From Alsobacter soli (lineage in GTDB: Bacteria; Pseudomonadota; Alphaproteobacteria; Rhizobiales; Beijerinckiaceae): DNA of 64,000 nt. Below, piece by piece: positions 58,544-64,000 of the stretch (position 1 is its first letter; each line of letters begins with the position of its first letter). A program made the position numbers and the translations under genes. Location: the NCBI RefSeq assembly GCF_003004785.1, contig NZ_PVZS01000010.1, positions 128,241 to 192,240 of the forward strand. The letters are read 5' to 3'. The notes beneath the pieces are model-generated. The model was not told where the DNA came from. It worked only from the letters and a program-made list of their open reading frames with translations, and searched no databases.

Positions 58544-59349
58544 GCGTCTCCCTTTCCCGCTCCGCGGCTCCGCGCATGAGCCCCGAGGAGATCCGCAGCC
58601 GCGCGGCCGCGCTCGGCCCGTGGTTCCACAATCTCGACCTGCATGGGGTGAAAACGGCGCCCGAGCACTTCCTGGGCGACTACCCCAACATCAAGTGGAA
58701 GAGCTTCGAGGCGGCGATCCCGAAGGACCTTACGGGCAAGACCGTGCTGGACATCGGCTGCAACGCGGGCTTCTACTCGATGGAGATGAAGCGCCGCGGC
58801 GCCGCCCACGTGCTGGGCGTCGATTTCGACGAGGACTACCTGCGTCAGGCGCGCTTCGCCGCCGAGGTGCTGGGCTTCGAGGACATCGAGTTCCGGCAGC
58901 TCTCCGTCTACGACGTCGCCGCCCTCGGCGAAAAGTTCGACGTCGTGATCTTCATGGGCGTTCTCTACCACCTGCGCCACCCGCTGCTGGCGCTGGACCT
59001 CATCCGCGAGCACGTCTGCCGCGATCTCATGCTGTTCCAATCCATGCAGCGCGGGAGCGAGACCGCAGAGCCGGTCGAGCCCGACTACCCGTTCACCGAG
59101 ACCGCGATCTTCGACCAGCCGACCTGGCCGAAGATGCACTTCATCGAGCATCGCTATTCGCAGGATCCCACCAACTGGTGGGCCCCGAACGCGGCCTGCG
59201 TGGAGGCGATGCTCCGCAGCTCCGGTTTCACGATCGTCGAGCACCCTGAGCAGGAAGTCTATCTGTGCCGGGTCGCCGACAAGAACCCCGACGCCGCGCC
59301 GGTCTACCCGGCCCGCCCGCCCCGGGCGAACGGCGTCCACGCGAAGTAA
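58540..59349 (+). CDS. SAM-dependent methyltransferase, TIGR04290 type
   Basis: Class I methyltransferase of 269 residues. The SAM motif VLDIGCNAGF is at residues 69-78. The rest matches the group related to tRNA-wobble carboxymethyl transferase CmoB (PWFHNLDLHGVKT, then IFMGVLYHLRHPLLALDLI), which I know as TIGR04290. It lacks a CmoA partner, and sits among glycosyltransferases, so the substrate is more likely a sugar or lipid-linked compound than tRNA. It is in the same frame as the next gene but separated by TAA and four codons. Confidence 0.85.
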   Translation: MSVSLSRSAAPRMSPEEIRSRAAALGPWFHNLDLHGVKTAPEHFLGDYPNIKWKSFEAAIPKDLTGKTVLDIGCNAGFYSMEMKRRGAAHVLGVDFDEDYLRQARFAAEVLGFEDIEFRQLSVYDVAALGEKFDVVIFMGVLYHLRHPLLALDLIREHVCRDLMLFQSMQRGSETAEPVEPDYPFTETAIFDQPTWPKMHFIEHRYSQDPTNWWAPNAACVEAMLRSSGFTIVEHPEQEVYLCRVADKNPDAAPVYPARPPRANGVHAK

Positions 59350-59361
59350 AGGGAGGCAGGC

Positions 59362-60294
59362 GTGATCGAAGCCGCGATGATCTGGAACGAGCCGAACAAC
59401 AAGTCCCATTGGGATCCCAACATCGATCCCGAATGGACGCTGTTCGCCGAGATGGCGGTCGCGGCCGGCCAGGCGATCAAGGCGGAGAACCCCGACGTTC
59501 CGCGCGTGCTCGGCGGGATGTCGCCGATCGACCCGGGCTGGGTCCGCAACATGGCGGGGAAGGGTGTGCTCGACAACGTCGACGTGGTCGCCGTGCACGG
59601 CTTCCCGCTCGACTGGAACCTGTGGCAAATCGACGAGTGGCCCTCCAAGATCGACGAGATCCGCGCGGTGACGGAGCTGCCCGTCTGGGTGTCCGAGGTG
59701 GGAGTCTCGACCTTCGGCGCCGAGGAGGTGCAGGCCTGGGGCCTGAAGCGCACGGCCGAACTGCTCATCGGCAAGGCTCCGCGCATCCACTGGTATAGCC
59801 TGTTCGACCTGCCCAGCGCCTGGCCGGCGACGACGCGCCACCGCGAGGCTGAAGGCTCCTCCTATTACCGCCACTTCTACATGGGCCTCATCCGCGAGGA
59901 CGGCACGCCGAAGCCGGCCCTCGAGGTCTTCGGCGACTACGCGCCCGAAATGGGCCTGTGCCAGTGGTTCCATTACGAGGACCACCGGCTCGAGGACGCG
60001 GTCGCCTGGATGAAGCGCCTGGGCGTGACCTACCTACGCACCGGCCTGTCCTGGGCGGACTACTACCGCCCGAACGCGCTCGACTGGTTCGACCGCCAGA
60101 TGGAGGCGCTGCAGGACTTCAACGTCACGGTGACCTTCTGCTTCACGCCGGAGCACAAGGGGATCGAGCCGCACCACACCAGCCCGCCCCAGCGCAAGGA
60201 GGAGTTCGCGGAGTTCTGCGCGGCGATGATCCGGCGATACGCGCCACGCTCCTCGTCCGCCCCGAAGCCCCTCGCCAAGGCCATGGCCGGATGA
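59362..60294 (+). CDS. Glycoside hydrolase (TIM-barrel, beta-xylosidase-like), apparently circularly permuted
   Basis: Protein of 310 residues. The acid/base motif WNEPN is at residues 8-12 (Glu10) and the nucleophile SEVG at 111-114 (Glu112), as in GH-A clan beta-xylosidases. YMGLIREDGTPKP (173-185) is a normal barrel end, yet the chain continues with what is usually the barrel start: MKRLGVTYLRTGLSWADYYR (217-236), NVTVTFCFTP (254-263) and EEFAEFCAAMIRRYAPR (280-296), the segment that normally runs straight into WNEPN. The order thus looks like strands 4-8 then 1-3. The GTG at 59362 follows a strong GGGAGG, and an in-frame TAA stop just before it rules out a longer N-terminus. No signal peptide, so likely cytosolic. 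Confidence 0.82.
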   Translation: MIEAAMIWNEPNNKSHWDPNIDPEWTLFAEMAVAAGQAIKAENPDVPRVLGGMSPIDPGWVRNMAGKGVLDNVDVVAVHGFPLDWNLWQIDEWPSKIDEIRAVTELPVWVSEVGVSTFGAEEVQAWGLKRTAELLIGKAPRIHWYSLFDLPSAWPATTRHREAEGSSYYRHFYMGLIREDGTPKPALEVFGDYAPEMGLCQWFHYEDHRLEDAVAWMKRLGVTYLRTGLSWADYYRPNALDWFDRQMEALQDFNVTVTFCFTPEHKGIEPHHTSPPQRKEEFAEFCAAMIRRYAPRSSSAPKPLAKAMAG

Positions 60295-61166
60295 GCGACA
60301 TTCCGACAGGCTCCTCGCCGGGGTTGCATACGCTGGCCCGGCTCGCCGAAGCGGCGCGACCGGAGGTGGACGCGTCCCGCGTCGTGGCGGTGTTCGCTCA
60401 TCCGGACGATGAGACGATCGCAGCTGGCGCCCAACTCCATCGCCTCAAGGGGCTGCGCCTGGTCGTGGTGACCGACGGCGCGCCGCGGGACCTCCGCGAC
60501 GCGCAGGCGCACGGCTTCGAGGACGCCACCTCTTATGCGGCGGCCCGCCGCGAGGAACTGGCGGCGGCGCTGGCGGCCGGAGGCGCGGGCGACCTTCGGG
60601 TCGAGTTCCTCAACATCCCGGACCAGGGCGTGGCCCATGCCCTGGCGAATGTCTCGCGCCGCCTCGTGGCGGCTCTCGGCGACGCCGAAGTGGTGCTGAC
60701 CCACGTCTACGAGGGGGGCCATCCAGACCACGACGGCGTGGCCTTCGCGGTCCATGCGGCGGTGGCCGCCCTCGCCACCCAGGGGCGGGCGATCGAGGTG
60801 ATCGAGGCGCCGCTGTATCGCCTGGGACGGGATGACGCCTTCGATCCGCAGGACTTCGATCCGATCCCGGGCGCGGTCGCCGTGCAGCTGGTGCTCGATC
60901 CCGAAGAGGCCGCCCGCAAGGAGCGCATGATCGCGGCCCACGCCACGCAGCGGGACACGCTGGCGCAGTTCCCCGTGAAGGCGGAGCGCTTCCGCAAGGC
61001 TCCCCACTACGACTTCACCGAACCGGCGAACCATGGTCGTCTCTGGTACGAGCGCTTCGACTGGGGCCTGACCGGCGACCAATGGCGAGCCAAGGCGCGG
61101 GAAGCCCTGAAAGAGCTTGGATTGGACAAGCCGCCCACCCCCGACGCGACGAGTTCGCCGGGATGA
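60291..61166 (+). CDS. PIG-L/MshB-family deacetylase
   Basis: Zinc-dependent N-deacetylase-like protein of 291 residues. The AHPDDE motif is at residues 36-41 (His37, Asp39, Asp40), and the third zinc ligand is in GGHPDHDGV (His144/His147). Family members remove acetyl from GlcNAc-inositol (GPI and mycothiol paths), from bacillithiol precursors or from other N-acetyl sugars. Its company with ino1 makes a GlcNAc-inositol-like substrate attractive but unproven. It overlaps the glycoside hydrolase stop as ATGA. Confidence 0.9.
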   Translation: MSDIPTGSSPGLHTLARLAEAARPEVDASRVVAVFAHPDDETIAAGAQLHRLKGLRLVVVTDGAPRDLRDAQAHGFEDATSYAAARREELAAALAAGGAGDLRVEFLNIPDQGVAHALANVSRRLVAALGDAEVVLTHVYEGGHPDHDGVAFAVHAAVAALATQGRAIEVIEAPLYRLGRDDAFDPQDFDPIPGAVAVQLVLDPEEAARKERMIAAHATQRDTLAQFPVKAERFRKAPHYDFTEPANHGRLWYERFDWGLTGDQWRAKAREALKELGLDKPPTPDATSSPG

Positions 61167-61348
61167 GCAGACGCGTCCCGACGTCGATGCGCACAACGGG
61201 CGAAACCATCCGGGAGAGTGGATCGGGCTGCGCCGCTGGATTGGCCCGTCGCTTCGTTCCTCGCGACGGCGGCCACCCTTTTCCTGGAGCTTTCTCGAGG
61301 CCTCTTGCGCAGCCTGCCCAGTTTGACAGGGGTGGAAGAGGCTGAGGC
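61167..61348. other. 182-base gap inside the cluster
   Basis: No ORF of note. It breaks the coupling of genes in the second block and has only a weak GAGG (61342-61345) before the following glycosyltransferase. A promoter could lie here, but I see no clear -35/-10 pair. Confidence 0.3.
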
Positions 61349-62410
61349 ATGGCTCGCACTGTTCTCAGCGTAGCCTATCCTTTCGCACCAGTGGGGCCGG
61401 ATGCATCCGGCGGGGCGGAGCAGATCCTTTCTGCGGTGGAGCAGGCCGTCGTGGCCTCCGGCCGACGCTCGATCGTGATCGCGCAGGCCGGATCGCACGT
61501 GGCTGGGGAGCTTGTTCCCGCGCCTCGACTTGACGGAGCGCTGACCGTGGAGAGCCGCGCCGCGGCGCGGCGGCTCGTCCGCGAAGCCATCATGGCCGTG
61601 CTGCGCCGGAACCGGGTGGACGCCGTGCATTTCCACGGCGTGGACTTCTTCGAATACCTGCCGGACTGCGACGACGTCCCGATGCTCGCGACCCTTCACC
61701 TCCCGGCGAACTGGTATCCGCCAGCCGTCTTCGGCCCGGGCCGGCCCTCTCTCTGGCTCAACCCGGTGTCGGCCACGCAGGCGGCGACGTGCCCCGCCGC
61801 CTCGAACCTGCTGGAACCCATCGACAACGGCGTTCCGGTCGAAAGACTGCAGGCCGCTCGCCACTCCAAGCGGGCGTTCGCCCTGATGATCGCCCGCATC
61901 TGCCCGGAAAAGGGGGTCCACCTCGGCATAGAAGCTGCGAAAGCCGCGGATTGCGACCTGCTCATCGCCGGCGAGCTTTATCCATACCCCGAGCACGAAG
62001 CCTATTTCCGCGAGGAGGTCGCGCCGCGGCTCGACCGCCGCCGCCGCTTCATCGGCCCGGTCGGGTTCGCGCGGAAGCGACGACTTCTGACGGCCGCCCG
62101 CGCGCTGCTCGCGCCCGCGTTGGCGGACGAGACCAGTTCGCTGGTCGCCCGGGAAGCCATCGCGTGCGGAACGCCCGTGGTCGCGTTCCGGCGCGGCGCC
62201 CTGCCCGAGACGGTCCGGGACGGCGTGACCGGCGTGCTCGTGGACGATGTCCAGGGCATGGCTGCGGCCCTCCGGCAGCTCGGTCGGATCGATCCCGAGC
62301 GTTGCCGGGCCGAAGCCCGGGAGCGCTTCTCGCTGGAGCGCATGACCGCCCAATACCTCGCCCTTTACGACCGGCTTGCGGCCGGGGTGCTGCACGAGGG
62401 CGCGGCATGA
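61349..62410 (+). CDS. Glycosyltransferase, GT4 family
   Basis: GT-B transferase of 353 residues. SVAYPFAPVGPDASGGAEQI opens the acceptor domain and the donor part has ARICPEKGVHLGIEAAK. The EX7E motif is ETSSLVAREAIACGTPVVAF with glutamates seven apart. Sugar unknown. MshA, the first mycothiol glycosyltransferase, is also GT4, but this sequence has no feature I can use to equate them. Overlaps the next gene as ATGA. Confidence 0.88.
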   Translation: MARTVLSVAYPFAPVGPDASGGAEQILSAVEQAVVASGRRSIVIAQAGSHVAGELVPAPRLDGALTVESRAAARRLVREAIMAVLRRNRVDAVHFHGVDFFEYLPDCDDVPMLATLHLPANWYPPAVFGPGRPSLWLNPVSATQAATCPAASNLLEPIDNGVPVERLQAARHSKRAFALMIARICPEKGVHLGIEAAKAADCDLLIAGELYPYPEHEAYFREEVAPRLDRRRRFIGPVGFARKRRLLTAARALLAPALADETSSLVAREAIACGTPVVAFRRGALPETVRDGVTGVLVDDVQGMAAALRQLGRIDPERCRAEARERFSLERMTAQYLALYDRLAAGVLHEGAA

Positions 62411-63414
62411 GCGAACTGCAGGTCGAAACAATCCGGGACAAGGCCGCCCTAGCGGGCCTGGCTCCGGCATGGCGGGACTTGTGGGCCAGGGCTGGAGCCA
62501 CGCCCTTCCAGGCGCCTGAATGGCTGCTGCCCTGGTGGGACGTGTTCCATCCCGGAGCCCTTGCTGCGTTCGCAGTCTGGAATGGCCCCGCGCTAGTCGG
62601 GCTCGGGCCGCTCTATGTGGAAGACGGCCCCCACGGCCGCAGGCTGCTGCCGGTCGGGATCTCGCTCAGCGATCATGTGGACGTGCTGCTGGACCCGTCC
62701 TGCGCTCAGGCTGCGGCCGGGGCGATGGCCGAAGCTGTGGCTCGCCTCGGCCTGCCGCTGCAGTTCGTCGACCTCGCGCCAGGGACATCAGGCTGGCGCC
62801 TGCCCCTTCCGGCGGGCTGGTTCGAGCAGCGCGGAGAAGGCGAGCCCTGTCCGGTGCTGGCGCTGTCGCCCGGCCCAGAGGACGGCGGAGGATTGCCGGT
62901 CTGCATACCGGCCGCGCGACGACGCAAGGTGCGCATGGCTCGTCACCGGGCGGAGCGGCGGGGCGAAGTGCATGTCGAGCGATGCGGGCCCGAGCAGAGC
63001 CATACTTTCCTGTGCCTGCTCTCGCGGCTTCACGGCGCGCGGTGGCGAGACCGGGGAGAAGCAGGCGTGCTGGATGATGATCGGGTGCAGCAGTTCCATC
63101 GGGCGGCGGCCTCCGGCCTGCTTGGCGCCGGTCTGGCCGAGGCGCTCGTGCTGAGGATCGGGGGCGTCGTGGCGGGCTGCTATTACGGGCTCAAGGACGC
63201 CTCCCGGTCCTATGCGTATATCGGCGGGTTCGATCCCGAATTCGCTCGGGAAAGCCCCGGGGCCATCCTGCTCGGGCAGGCGATCGGCGACGCCGCGCGC
63301 CGGGGCTCGGTGGAGTTTTCCTTCCTGCGCGGGGCCGAAGCCTACAAGTACGAGTGGGGCGCGCAGGATCGGCACAACGGCTGGCGGCTGCTTGCGCCCT
63401 CCGGCCATGGCTGA
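62407..63414 (+). CDS. CelD/BcsL-family GNAT acyltransferase
   Basis: Protein of 335 residues in the Acetyltransf_6 group. Recognisable parts are PFQAPEWLLPWWDVFHPG, the Arg-rich RRRKVRMARHRAERRG, and SYAYIGGFDPEFARESPGAI, then VEFSFLRGAEAYKYEWGA. Members add an acyl group to sugars or amino compounds. It ends the coupled run and overlaps the final methyltransferase start by 8 bases. In mycothiol synthesis the last step is a GNAT too (MshD), but that family differs. Confidence 0.83.
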   Translation: MSELQVETIRDKAALAGLAPAWRDLWARAGATPFQAPEWLLPWWDVFHPGALAAFAVWNGPALVGLGPLYVEDGPHGRRLLPVGISLSDHVDVLLDPSCAQAAAGAMAEAVARLGLPLQFVDLAPGTSGWRLPLPAGWFEQRGEGEPCPVLALSPGPEDGGGLPVCIPAARRRKVRMARHRAERRGEVHVERCGPEQSHTFLCLLSRLHGARWRDRGEAGVLDDDRVQQFHRAAASGLLGAGLAEALVLRIGGVVAGCYYGLKDASRSYAYIGGFDPEFARESPGAILLGQAIGDAARRGSVEFSFLRGAEAYKYEWGAQDRHNGWRLLAPSGHG

Positions 63415-64000
63415 GCGGTCGCCGCTCCAAGCCGCCCTCGAGCGCGCGGCGGCGCCGGGCTGCCCGCCTCATCTCGGCCTCATGCACCTGCTCATGGCGG
63501 CTTCCAGCGAAGCGGAGGCCCGAGCGGCCCTGAACCGCGCCTGCGTGGACGACGCCTCCTCCACGTTGAGAGAAGTCGCGGAATGCTGGGCTGGTCGCCC
63601 GGACGCCTGGGCCACTGTGCGCGGGGTGCTCGCAAAGGCTCAGCATGACGCAGCTCCGGCGTCGCCTGAGGATTCGATCCGACAGTGGTCGGGGATCTTC
63701 GACGCGCTCGCGCGGGAGAAGCCGGAAGCCGGCGTCGCGCTCTACGCCCTTGGCGACCCTGGACTGCTGGACAGAGCCAGCCGGGAGATCGTGGATGCGT
63801 TGCAGGACTGGGCGTGCGCCGGGCCAGGCTCGTCCGTGCTCGACCTCGGCTGTGGGATCGGCCGTCTCAGCCGGGTGCTCGCAGAAGGCGGCGCCGAGGT
63901 GACGGGAGCGGATGTTTCGGCCGGCATGGTGGAGGAGGCGCGCAGGAGATGCGCCGACCTGGACCGCGTCACGTTCCTGCAAACATCGGGGCACGATCTC
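63407..64000 (+). CDS. Class I SAM-dependent methyltransferase, 5' part
   Basis: Open to the window end, so only the first 198 residues are seen. After an N-terminal helical part (about 1-130) comes the SAM-binding motif VLDLGCGIGRLSRVLAEGGA, then the acidic residue of motif II in VTGADVSAGMVEEAR. The rest is cut off. The ATG at 63407 is 8 bases inside the previous gene's end. Substrate unknown. The cluster may continue beyond the window. Confidence 0.8.
   Translation, partial: MAERSPLQAALERAAAPGCPPHLGLMHLLMAASSEAEARAALNRACVDDASSTLREVAECWAGRPDAWATVRGVLAKAQHDAAPASPEDSIRQWSGIFDALAREKPEAGVALYALGDPGLLDRASREIVDALQDWACAGPGSSVLDLGCGIGRLSRVLAEGGAEVTGADVSAGMVEEARRRCADLDRVTFLQTSGHDL

Noticed and set aside
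58540-60294. Fusion or frameshift joining the methyltransferase and the glycoside hydrolase, which share a frame
   Set aside because: A clean TAA stop is followed by GGGAGG and a GTG start. The methyltransferase ends at a normal family length.
54910-61166. A true mycothiol operon
   Set aside because: No MshC-type ligase is visible and the acyltransferase is of the CelD, not MshD, type. Only the pathway logic is similar.

Overview
The window is GC-rich, densely coded chromosomal DNA with no mobile elements, no CRISPR array and no tRNA or rRNA gene that I could find. The gene content points to an alphaproteobacterium, most likely of the Hyphomicrobiales (Rhizobiales). The evidence is the order bolA - short J-domain protein - cobS - cobT, a TIGR02302-type membrane protein, and the series HIG1-like twin-membrane protein / cobalamin adenosyltransferase / etfB / etfA / 3-hydroxybutyryl-CoA dehydrogenase. 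The aerobic-type cobaltochelatase subunits agree with this. I cannot name the genus from sequence alone.

Layout. Positions 1-8.6 kb hold mixed housekeeping and transport genes: the tail of an acyl-CoA synthetase, a CelD-like acyltransferase, TusA, a CobW GTPase, two EamA exporters, a D-Ala-D-Ala carboxypeptidase and an SCP-x-like thiolase. Positions 8.6-13.8 kb hold the BolA/DnaJ/CobS/CobT group and a Tat-exported phytase-like esterase. Positions 13.8-23.5 kb hold an orphan ABC substrate-binding protein, TerC, MutT, a lipoprotein, ArgJ, a parvulin-type isomerase and SecA, with clear terminators. Positions 23.6-32 kb hold a DUF2235 hydrolase and a catabolic unit: a GntR/FCD regulator, a crotonase-fold enzyme lacking both catalytic glutamates, a class III CoA-transferase, a complete tripartite tricarboxylate transporter (TctC, B, A) and an AEC carrier. 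Positions 32-41 kb are almost all minus strand: HNH nuclease, hydroxyacyl-CoA dehydrogenase, EtfAB, rhomboid protease, PduO-type adenosyltransferase, a PagL-like outer-membrane deacylase and the large TIGR02302 protein. Positions 41-46.6 kb hold a MOSC protein, ClpB, an SGNH hydrolase and a DUF1624 membrane acyltransferase.

The most interesting region runs from about 46.7 kb to the window end, where it is cut off. At least sixteen genes lie on one strand, most joined by 4-base ATGA or GTGA overlaps. They encode two nucleotide-sugar epimerases, six glycosyltransferases (four CgeB/Glyco_trans_1-like, two GT4), a UDP-xylose-synthase-like enzyme, a myo-inositol-3-phosphate synthase, a histidine phosphatase, a sugar nucleotidyltransferase, a TIGR04290-type methyltransferase, a glycoside hydrolase that appears circularly permuted, a PIG-L/MshB-type deacetylase, a CelD-like acyltransferase and a second methyltransferase. 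No flippase, polymerase, polyprenyl-phosphate transferase or ABC exporter is seen in the visible part. The set therefore looks more like a pathway for a defined decorated glycoside or glycolipid, perhaps built on inositol, than one for a long exopolysaccharide. The product is unknown; the inositol idea is inference.
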